From Nostoc sp. B(2019) (lineage in GTDB: Bacteria > Cyanobacteriota > Cyanobacteriia > Cyanobacteriales > Nostocaceae): DNA of 64,000 nucleotides. Positions 16,721 to 25,781 of this stretch are shown here, piece after piece (position 1 is the first letter of the stretch; the number at the start of each line of letters is the position of its first letter). The notes under the pieces are model-generated. The model was not told the DNA's origin. It worked only from the letters and a program-made list of their open reading frames with translations, and searched no databases. The stretch spans positions 1-64,000 of the forward strand of contig NZ_WVID01000006.1 in NCBI RefSeq assembly GCF_010091925.1, in the 5' to 3' direction. The translations under genes and the position numbers were made by a program.

Positions 16721-17272
16721 ATGAATCTGTTATCACCTTCATCAACAGCAATTCATCGCCTTAACCGCCGCAATTTTATTCAATACAGTTCTGTCTGCAT
16801 TAGTAGCAGTATCATGACTGCTTGTAGCAATGACAACCAAGCGTTAATCACCAGTTCTCGACTGGATAAAGTTACTTTTGGTACAAACTGGATAGTACAA
16901 GCTAAATACGGCGGATTTGCTCAGGCTATCGCCACTGGTACTTACAAAGACCATAGTTTAGATATCACCATCAAAATGGGTGAACCTCAAGTTTCCAGTG
17001 GTACTCAATTGTTGATGGGGGGTGCGGTAGATTTCTTTATGGGTTATGGCGTTGATGCAGTGAAAGCCATAGCGCAAGAAATTTCCCAAATTCCGGTAGC
17101 AGCAATCTCCTAGAAAGATCCCCAGTGTCTTATCGCCGATCCCAACACAGTAACTAAAACCTTTGCCGAACTCAAAGGCAAACCAATTTATATTTTTGCT
17201 AATAACATCAGCTATTGGTCTTTACTCCAAACAAGTCATCTGAAAAATATTAACAAGAAAAAAAGAGCATGA
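16721..17272 (+). pseudogene. Broken ABC-transporter substrate-binding protein (NMT1/SsuA-like)
   Basis: The N-terminal part is a lipoprotein-like or Tat-like export sequence (LNRRNFIQYSSVCISSSIM, then TACSN with a lipobox-type Cys). The start of a periplasmic NMT1/THI5-like domain follows (KVTFGTNWIVQAKYGGFAQA, QLLMGGAVDFFMGYG). An in-frame TAG at 17111-17113 interrupts it. The same frame then continues with family sequence (KDPQCLIADPNTVTKTFAEL, KGKPIYIF) before degenerating and stopping at 17270-17272. Intact members are about 330-350 residues, so roughly half is lost. It is a decayed gene for uptake of a thiamine-precursor or sulfonate-type substrate; no permease or ATPase is nearby. Confidence 0.85.
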
Positions 17273-17344
17273 AAAGATGAGCAAGTCATGCGATCGCACA
17301 ACCAATAAAACACAAATCTTAGGGCCAGCTTCGGATTAATATGG

Positions 17345-17968
17345 CTACTTTACTAATTCTTGCTGCAAAACTTGTACAAAACCAATCGCAATCTGAATTA
17401 GAGGCCAACCTATTAAACAAATGAACATGGCTTGACGAGTCTTAACATCTAAACCTTGACGGACTGCTACAATTACTGCCAGCAAACTCCATACTGCCAA
17501 TATCAACTCTATTGGTCGTCCCAGCAAAGGAATTAGGGTTAAAAAATTTAGCACTTGTGGTGCATAGGCAAAACCAATGGGATTGAGTAAATCTCCATAA
17601 GTAGGGTCTATTGGCTTCAACCACTGCCCAATTTTCCAAATCGAGAACGTCCACAAATAGTAACTTGCTACAATACTTAGGGCATCAATCAAAAGCGCTA
17701 CTAATAGCACAGGGAGTGTAGCACGATTAATCAACAAAATCGCAGCACTTCCCAAAGCGTGAGAAAAAGCTGCCAAAATTACGATAGTTAAAGCTATTTG
17801 ACGACTTTTTCGTGTATTACGAGTATTTGTGTAGAGGTTGGAATTAAGCGTTAGGGCGTTTTTAAGCGTCTTACAAACTCCCTGTTTTGCTTTGTTGTTA
17901 CTAATGCGAACTTGCTTATCGCTCACGATGGATGAAAATAAGTGCGAGAATTTAGTTATATGAAACAC
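17345..17968 (-). CDS. Yip1-like multi-span membrane protein
   Basis: 207 residues with a basic N-terminal about 50 residues. About five hydrophobic spans follow: IALTIVILAAFSHALGSAA, PVLLVALLIDALSIVASYYL, the YAPQVLNFLTLIPLL region, ILAVWSLLAVIVAV, and a C-terminal span. The pattern FAYAPQ..F.LIPL.G.....ILAVW..... VR is typical of Yip1/YIPF-domain proteins in bacteria, whose role is unknown. It shares its upstream gap with the divergent 18041 gene. Confidence 0.7.
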   Translation of the reverse strand: MFHITKFSHLFSSIVSDKQVRISNNKAKQGVCKTLKNALTLNSNLYTNTRNTRKSRQIALTIVILAAFSHALGSAAILLINRATLPVLLVALLIDALSIVASYYLWTFSIWKIGQWLKPIDPTYGDLLNPIGFAYAPQVLNFLTLIPLLGRPIELILAVWSLLAVIVAVRQGLDVKTRQAMFICLIGWPLIQIAIGFVQVLQQELVK

Positions 17969-18040
17969 ACTATAGGTGACTTTTTAATCTTTCTTTAATA
18001 AGAGTTTGCTAATTGAAAATACACTTAATAATAAGCTGTG

Positions 18041-19081
18041 ATGCTTAAATTTATTGAGCGGCTACTAGTATGGGTACGAGGTGAAACCTTAAAGCTGCTA
18101 TTGTTAGCAGGGGTATTACTTCTTGTCTGGGGAACGCTATCGCCTGTGGGAACATTAGTGTGGTGGCTAAGTCAAAGTGCCGGAAGTTTGGGGTTGAACA
18201 AGAACCAAAGCCGCAAGTTACCATCTGGAGTAAACACCAAGCGGTACGGTGTAGGAGGTCGCTCTACCAAGGCTATCAAATCTACAAAAATTGACTGCTA
18301 CATTATTTATCTACCAGGAGTAGGAGATTTTTCTGCCAATGAGGTAACTCCTGGCGAGGAATTTTTTCTCAAAAATTTAGTAGAACTTCATCCCAACTGC
18401 GTAGCGGTTTCGGATGTGTTCCCCTATTCAGTTGCTAATGAGAGTCTGGGAGGGCAAAGATTACTAGCTCCTTTGTGGCGTGCTGCCAAGGATGCAGACG
18501 GTTGGCTCTCCAATGCAGATATTCTGATTAAAATTCGCAATCTTTGGCGGTTTGCCATTTCTGCGGATGAACGCTACGGCCCTATTTATAATCTGGGTAT
18601 TGCTAATGCGATCATTGATCGGATGAATGCTGCACATCCTATGCCACAATCCCCCAACCAACCTCTCAAGCTAGTTTTAATTGGCACCAGTGGTGGAGTA
18701 CAGGTGGCACTTGGAGCAGTTTCCTACCTTGAACAGAGGCTTAATGCAGAGCTTTTGGTAATTTCGGTTGGAGGTAGCTTCGATGGAAACACTGGTTTTG
18801 AAGCTGTTGACCATATGTATCACCTCCAAGGACGTCGAGATTGGGTCGAGGACATTACCCGCTTACTGTTTGCCTCGCGTTGGCCTTTGACGGTTGGCTC
18901 TCCCTTTAATCAAGCCCGTCGTGAAGGGCGTTACACTGTTCAAGTCAGTGGTCCTCACGCCCACGATGGAGCAGAAGGCTATTTTGGTCAAGCATTTGTA
19001 GGAACGAGCAAAACCACTTACGTTCAATTAACGCTACAGAAAGTTAATCAACTCCCTATTTGGTCTAACCAACAAAGGTGA
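18041..19081 (+). CDS. Membrane-anchored alpha/beta-hydrolase-like protein, unassigned
   Basis: About 346 residues; ATG at 18041, with a GTG one codon earlier. An N-terminal transmembrane segment (LKLLLLAGVLLLVWGTLSPV) is followed by a soluble domain. That domain contains IDCYIIYLPGVGDFSANEV and a nucleophile-elbow-like LKLVLIGTSGGVQVALGA, plus a late His in VQVSGPHAHDG. This order (strand-G-x-S-x-G, then Asp/His) suggests a lipase/esterase fold, but I recognise no named family. It probably faces the periplasm or lumen. It diverges from the Yip1-like gene. Confidence 0.6.
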   Translation: MLKFIERLLVWVRGETLKLLLLAGVLLLVWGTLSPVGTLVWWLSQSAGSLGLNKNQSRKLPSGVNTKRYGVGGRSTKAIKSTKIDCYIIYLPGVGDFSANEVTPGEEFFLKNLVELHPNCVAVSDVFPYSVANESLGGQRLLAPLWRAAKDADGWLSNADILIKIRNLWRFAISADERYGPIYNLGIANAIIDRMNAAHPMPQSPNQPLKLVLIGTSGGVQVALGAVSYLEQRLNAELLVISVGGSFDGNTGFEAVDHMYHLQGRRDWVEDITRLLFASRWPLTVGSPFNQARREGRYTVQVSGPHAHDGAEGYFGQAFVGTSKTTYVQLTLQKVNQLPIWSNQQR

Positions 19082-19125
19082 ATGAAAGGGAACTCTTAAA
19101 AGTAGGTCTCTTACGATCGCACTCA

Positions 19126-19300
19126 ATACTTTTCGGGTAAGCACTTCTGATCTCATTTGTGGACTGGGAAAAGGTGAGACCAGTGCTGCGGGAGGGTTTC
19201 CCTCCGCAGGCAACTGGCGAACCCGAAGGGGTAAAGGGTAAAGGGTAAAGGGTAAATTTCAGCCTTTTCCTTTTTGCCTTTACCCCTTAACAAAAATTAG
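19126..19300. repeat. Dispersed repeat block with (TAAAGGG)n
   Basis: It starts AATACTTTTCGGGTAAG as at 13743. It has a GGGAGGGTTTCCCTCC palindrome and 'CAACTGGCG', then TAAAGGG in tandem (19234-19258), and ends in pyrimidine-rich sequence. The arrangement parallels 13743-14060, and a shorter version lies near 38341-38410. This looks like one mobile-repeat family. Confidence 0.65.
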
Positions 19301-19380
19301 GGTGTGACAGCCGCTCAACTGGTTAAAATTTCGTCAGAGTGGAGATAGAAGTTTTTATCTCACTTTTTCATAAAGCTTAA

Positions 19381-21144
19381 ATGACTCAAATATTTGCAGC
19401 CCCAACCCAAATAGACCACTATGTCTGTGTTGCTAAACTTGCAGATGTTCAGGCAACGGGTAGTTTATTGGTTAAGAGTGAAAAACATACTATTGCTTTG
19501 TTTTACTCAGATAATCAAGTCTATGCAATTGATAATCGTTGCCCTCACATGGGTTTTCCCCTCCACGGCAGCACATGCAAAGATGGCATTGTTACCTGTC
19601 CTTGGCATTATGCCCGCTTTGACCTCGCCAGTGGCGGAACTTTCGACTCTTGGGCAGATGATGTGCCTTCCTTTCCTGTAGAAATCCGGGATGGGGAAGT
19701 TTGGGTAAATCTAGCTCCCCCGATTGACCTCCATGCTCATCACTATCAGCGTCTTCAAGATGGCTTAGAACAGAGTATCTCGTTAGTTATTGCTAAATCA
19801 ACGATCGCCTTACTAGATATGGGAGCAGATCCCACTAAACCATTTCAGATGGGATTAGAATTTGGCACTCGTTACAACAAAGCAGGGTGGAGTTCTGGCT
19901 TAACTATCCATACCTGTATGATGAATTTGCTGCCTTATCTAGATGTAGAAGATAGACCCCGCGCCCTTTTCCAAGGACTTTCAGCAGTCGCCAATGATAG
20001 TGCAGGTGCGCCACCTCACTTTGTGGTTCACCCATTGCCTAATTCCAATGTTGATTTGAATACTCTCAAAAGCTGGTTTTGCCAGTTTGTTGAAGTGCGA
20101 GATAGTGAAGCCGCAGAGAGGTGTCTGGTATCTGCAATTCGGGCGGGGGCAAATTCAGAGCAAATTGCAGATATGCTATTCACAGCTGCCACAGACCACC
20201 GCTACATTGATGTCGGTCATACTCTTGACTTCATTAACAAGGCGCTAGAAGCACTCGATGCTGTCGGTTGGGAAGGAGCAGAGTCAGTTTTAGCAAGTCT
20301 AGTTTCTGGTTTGACAAGTGCTTCTCGCATGGAAGAATCTAATTCCTGGCGCTACCCTGTAGATTTGGTGGCAATTCTGCAATCTGCTTTTGAACAGTTA
20401 CCCGCAGCTTTGGAAACAGGACGATCGCAACAAGGAAAGTGGTCAGGCCGGGATGAATTAGTTCCTATTTTATTAGGAGAAGACCCACAAGCGATCGCTA
20501 ACTCTCTGCTTCATGCCCTACAAACAGGTTGTACTGAAGAACAATTAGCGAGTGTAGTAACTTACACAGCAGCACTGCGCGTTGCTCGCTTCCACACTAA
20601 CAACGACTTTGGAGACTGGAATTCAGCACATCATCCGTTTACCTTCGCCAATGCAGTACATCAAGGAATCCGACGAGTTCCTTCATTGGAACTACTGCGG
20701 GGTGTGTTTGATGCCGCCATGAGCGTTTATCTCAACCGCTTTTTAAATGTCCCACCAGCACGACTCCCAGAACCAAAAGACGCGGCTGAAAATCCCGAAG
20801 AATTGCTTCAGCAACTACCAGATTTGTTGGATCGTCAGCAGCAGGTAAATGAGACAGGTCGATTGGTGGCTCGTTATTTGTACAGTGGCGGTTCTTCGGA
20901 AAAGTTGATGGCAATGTTGGGTAAATTGATGTTGCGAGAAAACCGAGACTTTCATGTGATTCAGGAAATGGAAGCAGCTTTTCGGCAATATTCTTTACTG
21001 GGTGAAACTGCTGCTGGTATTCACATACTAGTTGCAGCATCTCGGTATTTAGCAGCACACGCGCCGACAATGCGATCGCAAGGGCAAACCTATCAAATCG
21101 CGCATCGCTTACATAAGGGCGATCGGCTGTTTGAGGAATCTTAA
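19381..21144 (+). CDS. Rieske [2Fe-2S] protein with large unassigned C-terminal domain
   Basis: 587 residues. An N-terminal Rieske domain (about 15-120) carries both ligand boxes, RCPHMGFP (C-x-H) and CPWHYARFD (C-x2-H). It belongs to the ferredoxin / nitrite-reductase small-subunit type rather than a dioxygenase alpha subunit, since no Fe(II) facial triad is obvious. The remaining about 460 residues are helical (LVSAIRAGANSEQIADMLF, LLHALQTGCTEEQLASVVTY) with His-containing stretches such as ATDHRYIDVGHTLDF. I do not recognise this fold. Such fusions occur in cyanobacteria and actinobacteria without assigned function. The next gene on this strand is the asparagine-synthetase-like 21456, 311 bp away; a link is only positional. 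Confidence 0.75.
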   Translation: MTQIFAAPTQIDHYVCVAKLADVQATGSLLVKSEKHTIALFYSDNQVYAIDNRCPHMGFPLHGSTCKDGIVTCPWHYARFDLASGGTFDSWADDVPSFPVEIRDGEVWVNLAPPIDLHAHHYQRLQDGLEQSISLVIAKSTIALLDMGADPTKPFQMGLEFGTRYNKAGWSSGLTIHTCMMNLLPYLDVEDRPRALFQGLSAVANDSAGAPPHFVVHPLPNSNVDLNTLKSWFCQFVEVRDSEAAERCLVSAIRAGANSEQIADMLFTAATDHRYIDVGHTLDFINKALEALDAVGWEGAESVLASLVSGLTSASRMEESNSWRYPVDLVAILQSAFEQLPAALETGRSQQGKWSGRDELVPILLGEDPQAIANSLLHALQTGCTEEQLASVVTYTAALRVARFHTNNDFGDWNSAHHPFTFANAVHQGIRRVPSLELLRGVFDAAMSVYLNRFLNVPPARLPEPKDAAENPEELLQQLPDLLDRQQQVNETGRLVARYLYSGGSSEKLMAMLGKLMLRENRDFHVIQEMEAAFRQYSLLGETAAGIHILVAASRYLAAHAPTMRSQGQTYQIAHRLHKGDRLFEES

Positions 21145-21455
21145 ACTACCAAGGGTGCGTTAGTGTAAACTTCAGACGGGCAATGAGTTGAATTATCAAG
21201 GAGTTATGAAATCATCAGCTAACGCACCACTAACTTGGAAAACGACATTTTCGTTTGTTACCTTTGCTACCCTAGTTGTTTGACTCATTAGCTGGCTAAC
21301 TTCGGCTGGAGTATTGCCAATAAAGCGGGTAGATGAATTTCCTCACGCAGAGACGCAGAGACGCAGAGAGTAAGATGTTAAGTGTTTTAAATTTCATACT
21401 TCAATTCAGCAATGCCAAACATTGATATGCGATCGCAACTTAATCACGAATTACT
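21145..21455. other. Spacer with dispersed repeat
   Basis: 21337-21372 has CTCACGCAGAGACGCAGAGAC, a member of the 'ACGCAGAGGCGCAGAG' repeat family also seen at 28390-28650 and 62735-62960. There is no gene. A promoter for 21456 probably lies within its last 80 bp, but I could not fix one. Confidence 0.5.
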
Positions 21456-23180
21456 ATGCTATTTAATGTTTTCAAAACTCCTAATACCTTTTCATCTATC
21501 GAGATAACCCCTAGTTGGCGTGTAGTTTGGGGAACATTAAATACTCTCACAGCAGATGTAGTGTGGCGAGATAACCAGTTCGCAATTATTTCTTCACTCG
21601 CCACAGAGCAATTTGCATTCAGTCCCACAGAGCAATTTGTGGTGGTTGGGGATGTGTGGTTAAGTAATCGGGTGGAGTTGCTGCAAAGATTGGGAGTTGA
21701 GCCAAGTAGCTTTTTGGGAACTGATCGCCAGCTGATTGCTCAACTTTGGGAAAAATGGGGTTTTGGATGCTTAAAGCTGTTGGTAGGGATGTTTGGGTTA
21801 GTGGTTTGGGATCGTCAACAGCAAATATTGTGGTTAGGACGCGATCGCATTGGTAGCCGTACTTTGTACTACACTACCACGGGTTCAATTCGCTCGATTG
21901 CGCCGAAACTGCGATCGCTTACACCCTATCGCTCAGCTGATTTGGATTTGGTGGCGTTGCGAGATTATCTCTGTTGTGCCTTTGTACCGGGAGAAAGGAC
22001 GCTTTGGAAACAAGTGCGAGAAGTTCGTCCGGGAACAGTTGTAGAAATGCCTTCAGAGAAAATTTATACTTATTGGCAACTACAACAGCAAATTACAAAC
22101 GCAGATCAACCTTTAGTGTGGCATGGCGATCGCCTCCGCTCCCTACTTGATCAAGTTGTTCAGGAATATTTACCACAAAATCAAGCCGTTGGTGTTTTGT
22201 TATCAGGGGGTTTAGACTCTAGCAGTATCACCGCTTTAGCTGCAAAGTTTCATCATGCACCAGTCCACACCTACTCAATTTATTTTGGTTCGGAATCCCC
22301 CAATGAGTTAGAGTTTTCTAGCTTAGTTGCAGAACATTGCCAAACTCAACACCATATTCTCGAAATTACCTTTAAAGATATGTGGGAACGCCTACCAGAA
22401 ACAATGGCGTATCTTGATGATCCCATAGGTGATCCGCTAACAGTGCCAAACCTGCTGGTGGGAAGAATGGCGCGGGAAGATGTCCAGGTTATTCTCAATG
22501 GTGAAGGTGGTGATCCATGTTTTGGCGGCCCCAAGAATCAACCGATGCTGATTAATAACTTATATGGTTCTGTCATCAATCAAGATTCACTGCAAGCATA
22601 TCTGATTGCCTTTCAGAAATGTGCATTAGATTTACCGCAACTTTTAAAACCGGAAGTTTGGACATCTGTAAAAACAGAACCATCGATATTTTCTGCTGAT
22701 TTAAATTCTGATGCTAGTTACTTAAATCGGTTAATGGCACTGAATATTAAGTTTAAGGGAGCCGATCAAATCCTCACTAAAGTTAGTAACTTAACTCAAG
22801 CAGTGGGTTTACATGGGCGATCGCCTCTTTTCGATCAGCGAGTGGTTGACTTAAGTATGCAAATTCCTCCAGAATACAAACTTTCTGGAGTCGAAGAAAA
22901 AGCAGTACTCAAACAAGCGGTTTTAGATATCTTACCAGATGCCATTATTCATCGTCCTAAAAGTGGCATGATGGTTCCTGTGCAACTGGGATTTCGCAAA
23001 TATTGGCAGCGAGAAGCTAGAAAATTGTTGTTAAATAGGAAGAGTGCGATCGCGCCATATATTAATCAGTCATTGCTACGCGATTGGTTAGACTATCGAG
23101 GCGATATTTGGGGACGTTATGGCGTTAAACTTTGGTTATTGGTAAGTTTAGAGATTTGGTTACAAGTCAATCAGAAATAA
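21456..23180 (+). CDS. Asparagine-synthetase-like amidating enzyme, glutaminase-dead
   Basis: 574 residues. The N-terminal half keeps the class II amidotransferase-like fold (LLVGMFGLVVWDRQQQIL, GRDRIGSRTLYYT) but starts MLFNVFKT, not MC. It therefore lacks the Cys nucleophile that hydrolyses glutamine. The C-terminal asparagine-synthase domain has the ATP-pyrophosphatase loop GVLLSGGLDSSS, plus VILNGEGGDPCFGG and HGRSPLFDQRVVDLS. Such proteins adenylate a carboxylate and couple it to an amine, as in Asn synthetase, beta-lactam synthetase and lasso cyclase. No RiPP precursor or leader peptidase is seen nearby. It is convergent with the zinc-ribbon gene with a 5-bp gap and pairs with the paralogue at 25782. 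Confidence 0.82.
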   Translation: MLFNVFKTPNTFSSIEITPSWRVVWGTLNTLTADVVWRDNQFAIISSLATEQFAFSPTEQFVVVGDVWLSNRVELLQRLGVEPSSFLGTDRQLIAQLWEKWGFGCLKLLVGMFGLVVWDRQQQILWLGRDRIGSRTLYYTTTGSIRSIAPKLRSLTPYRSADLDLVALRDYLCCAFVPGERTLWKQVREVRPGTVVEMPSEKIYTYWQLQQQITNADQPLVWHGDRLRSLLDQVVQEYLPQNQAVGVLLSGGLDSSSITALAAKFHHAPVHTYSIYFGSESPNELEFSSLVAEHCQTQHHILEITFKDMWERLPETMAYLDDPIGDPLTVPNLLVGRMAREDVQVILNGEGGDPCFGGPKNQPMLINNLYGSVINQDSLQAYLIAFQKCALDLPQLLKPEVWTSVKTEPSIFSADLNSDASYLNRLMALNIKFKGADQILTKVSNLTQAVGLHGRSPLFDQRVVDLSMQIPPEYKLSGVEEKAVLKQAVLDILPDAIIHRPKSGMMVPVQLGFRKYWQREARKLLLNRKSAIAPYINQSLLRDWLDYRGDIWGRYGVKLWLLVSLEIWLQVNQK

Positions 23181-23185
23181 GGAAA

Positions 23186-24490
23186 TTAACCAAAACTTTG
23201 AACAACATACATATCATTACCTGTATCACCAACTAAAATCAAGCTGCTGTCATCACCTTGTAAATTGCTACTACCAGCAATCCCCCGTTGCAGAACTTGA
23301 ATCAGTTTTTGTGGAGTAAATGATTCTAATTCGACAAACTTTCCCGATTCTAAAAACTCTATTTCTTCAGTAGATAAACTCTGACGAATTTCCCCAAGCA
23401 CTTGTTTAGCTGCTTGTGCCGAATCTGGAGAGGATTGAATGAACATCCCGCGTTTAGTAGCAATAATCTGACGTGGTGTTAATCCGACATCAATAACAAC
23501 GACATCACCATCTTTAAACCATTTAGGGCTAGTACGGAGACGGTGAACTAAACCAATTCCTTGGGGGCTGCAATCATGCAAAGCATAGACTTTCAAATCT
23601 GGATTGCGGTACAGCATTTGCATTGTGGTGTCGAAAATATTTTGAGGATATCCATTAATGCTTAGAATTGCACAGTTATTTTCAAAGTGAAAATTGTTAG
23701 CAATTAATAATTGAGCAATGACAGCACTATCACAAACGATTAATCTATCAAAACTATAAGCGCTCACATCAGGATTAACTGGGGTTGGCTTATTTTCCTC
23801 ACGCGGAGAAGGCAGGATTTTGAGAATTGAACCGTTGATTTGCTGCCAGCGTTTTAGCCAACCTTGAAAATCATTTTGAGAAAATAAAAACTCTTGTTCT
23901 AATAATCCACTTCTACCTAGCTGTCGAGTTCCTAAGTATATCGATAGCATTCCCATAATAATGACGATGACAAATAGACTGAATGAGTTAAAAGTGAACA
24001 AACTATTATAAATTCCAATAGCAAGAATTATACATCCGATTATTTGTAAGCTTCTAGCATATTGGCGGCGATATTTCATGTTAATTTTAATTGATTTAGA
24101 CTTACTATAAAAATAATATATAAAACACACATTAACTATAAGTGATATGATCAATGGTGAATAAGATCCAAAGAATGGCGAGGTCAATTCACCTAGCAAT
24201 ATTGATATAAAAATATTAAAAAACATATAGACAAATATATAACCAAATATTGAGCCAGATTTGAACTTTATTCGATTATCTAATAAATAATAAAATTGCT
24301 TTTGAGTGAAAGATAGAGTGTTATTTGCGGAAATATCAGCGATCGCCTTCGCAAACATAGGATCAGTAATTTTAACATTACCCATACTAGTGGGTTCAAA
24401 TACAAACGGATGTTGGCATTTTGTACAGCGGCCTTGGTTAGCCGTCCGGTCTTTCAGATTATTATCAGTTCCGCAGTTAATACACTTCAT
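23186..24490 (-). CDS. Zinc-ribbon membrane protein with Toprim-like C-terminal region
   Basis: About 434 residues from the ATG at 24490 (MKCINCG); an upstream ATG at 24517 overlaps the previous gene. A C4 zinc ribbon (CINCG and CTKCQ) opens the protein. Three to five membrane spans (about 80-200) follow. A soluble C-terminal half includes DRLIVCDSAVIAQLLIA and LKVYALHDCSPQGIGLVHRL, which reminds me of the Toprim segment of TopoVI-A/Wadjet D proteins, but the acidic pattern is incomplete. It ends ILVGDTGNDMYVVQSFG. No named family. It begins 16 bp after the LysA-like stop, so it is the last gene of a three-gene operon. Confidence 0.6.
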   Translation of the reverse strand: MKCINCGTDNNLKDRTANQGRCTKCQHPFVFEPTSMGNVKITDPMFAKAIADISANNTLSFTQKQFYYLLDNRIKFKSGSIFGYIFVYMFFNIFISILLGELTSPFFGSYSPLIISLIVNVCFIYYFYSKSKSIKINMKYRRQYARSLQIIGCIILAIGIYNSLFTFNSFSLFVIVIIMGMLSIYLGTRQLGRSGLLEQEFLFSQNDFQGWLKRWQQINGSILKILPSPREENKPTPVNPDVSAYSFDRLIVCDSAVIAQLLIANNFHFENNCAILSINGYPQNIFDTTMQMLYRNPDLKVYALHDCSPQGIGLVHRLRTSPKWFKDGDVVVIDVGLTPRQIIATKRGMFIQSSPDSAQAAKQVLGEIRQSLSTEEIEFLESGKFVELESFTPQKLIQVLQRGIAGSSNLQGDDSSLILVGDTGNDMYVVQSFG

Positions 24491-24506
24491 AATGGTTATT
24501 GAATTT

Positions 24507-25757
24507 TCAGTTATCAAGCACTTGATTTGTTAGTAAAACACTGTAATCCTCACGCTGACGAATTAGGCGGTGTGTACCATTTTCAAGCAAGACTTCCGCG
24601 GGTTTGGGACGATGTAAAAAATGAGACGACATGGCATAACCATAAGCACCCACATCTAAAATGGCAATGATGTCACCAACTTCTAGCGCTGGTAGTTGGC
24701 AATTTTTCCCTAGATAATCTCGTGAATAGGTAGTATTACCACAGATATCCGTTGTGTAAATTTTATCTGTTTTCTTCCAACAGACGATTTCTCGATAGCC
24801 ACCATGCACCGAAGGAACTGAGAGATTTGCAACCGTGGTATCAACTCCGATAATTTGCTTTTCTGCTTGCCATTTTACAGAAACAACTTGAGCAAGCAAA
24901 GTAGCACATCCAGCGATCGCAGCTCGTCCCGGTTCAATCACTAAATCAATTTCCCTCCCCAAACGGGTAATTCTATCAGTCAACTCAGCCCCAAACAGTT
25001 CCCAATCAAAAGCTGCACCACCATGATGATACGGGTAGCCAAAACCACCACCAAAATCCAAAAATTCCCAGTCTGGTAACTTTTGTGCTGTAGCAAGCAC
25101 CGTATCAATCACCTGGGTAAAAGCTGTTGTAGCATTAGTGCCAGTACCGCGATAGAAATGCAAACCACCCAGTTTCAACCCAACTTCCCCAGCCAAAGCG
25201 ATCGCATCAGCAAATTCCTCTGGACGCACACCAATTCGACTATCTCCCGTTTCCGGCAAATTAACCCGTAAACCAAGGCGGAGATTTACATCTTTATCTT
25301 TGCGCCTTCGCGCCTTTGCGTGATCCAAAAAAACCTCACAACACAACTGCAACTGAGCAATACTATCAAAATTGAGAGTTTTTACCCCCCAATCGAGAAC
25401 TTGCAGCATCTCAGCCCAATTCAAATTACTCCCACTGTAAACAATCTCACTAGGATCAAAACCCGCTTTTAGCCCCAAATAAATATCTCCTGGTGTATTA
25501 GCGTGAAGTCCCCACCCAGATGAGCGAAAAATTTTTAACAGCGCAATATTGCCATTAGTAACACTAGCAAAACGAAATTGAGTGCGAGGATAACTTACAG
25601 CCTTCGTAATCCGCTCAATAGTTTGACGTAAGCGATCGCCTTCATAAACATAAAGCGGAGAACCGTAAGTACTCAATAACTCCTGAGCCAGTTCCCAACA
25701 GAATGGAGTAGAAAAATTATGAGTTGAATCATTTAAATTAGTTACTCTGTCCATCAA
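24507..25757 (-). CDS. LysA-fold (type III PLP decarboxylase) protein lacking the PLP lysine
   Basis: 416 residues with the diaminopimelate/ornithine-decarboxylase layout: GGLHFYRGTGTN, EFLDFGGGFGYPYH, LVIEPGRAAIAGC for phosphate binding, a catalytic-type Cys in TTDICGNTTYS, and ILDVGAYGYAMSSHF. Where the family has YALKAN, with Lys forming the PLP aldimine, this protein reads FASVTN, so Val replaces Lys by my alignment. It may be a non-decarboxylating or PLP-independent homologue. An insertion HAKARRRKDKD (about 25300-25325) is encoded by a dispersed GCGCCTTCGCGCCTTTGCG repeat. It sits 24 bp after the asparagine-synthetase-like gene in one operon. Confidence 0.8.
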   Translation of the reverse strand: MMDRVTNLNDSTHNFSTPFCWELAQELLSTYGSPLYVYEGDRLRQTIERITKAVSYPRTQFRFASVTNGNIALLKIFRSSGWGLHANTPGDIYLGLKAGFDPSEIVYSGSNLNWAEMLQVLDWGVKTLNFDSIAQLQLCCEVFLDHAKARRRKDKDVNLRLGLRVNLPETGDSRIGVRPEEFADAIALAGEVGLKLGGLHFYRGTGTNATTAFTQVIDTVLATAQKLPDWEFLDFGGGFGYPYHHGGAAFDWELFGAELTDRITRLGREIDLVIEPGRAAIAGCATLLAQVVSVKWQAEKQIIGVDTTVANLSVPSVHGGYREIVCWKKTDKIYTTDICGNTTYSRDYLGKNCQLPALEVGDIIAILDVGAYGYAMSSHFLHRPKPAEVLLENGTHRLIRQREDYSVLLTNQVLDN

Positions 25758-25781
25758 TTACGTTAGCGTAGCGTTAGCGAG

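Noticed and set aside
24507-25757. Assigning the LysA-like gene to the mycosporine pathway, since a lysA-like gene has been reported in some MAA loci
   Set aside because: It is in a tight operon with the asparagine-synthetase-like gene, about 6 kb from mysD, and appears to lack the PLP lysine, so the link is not supported.
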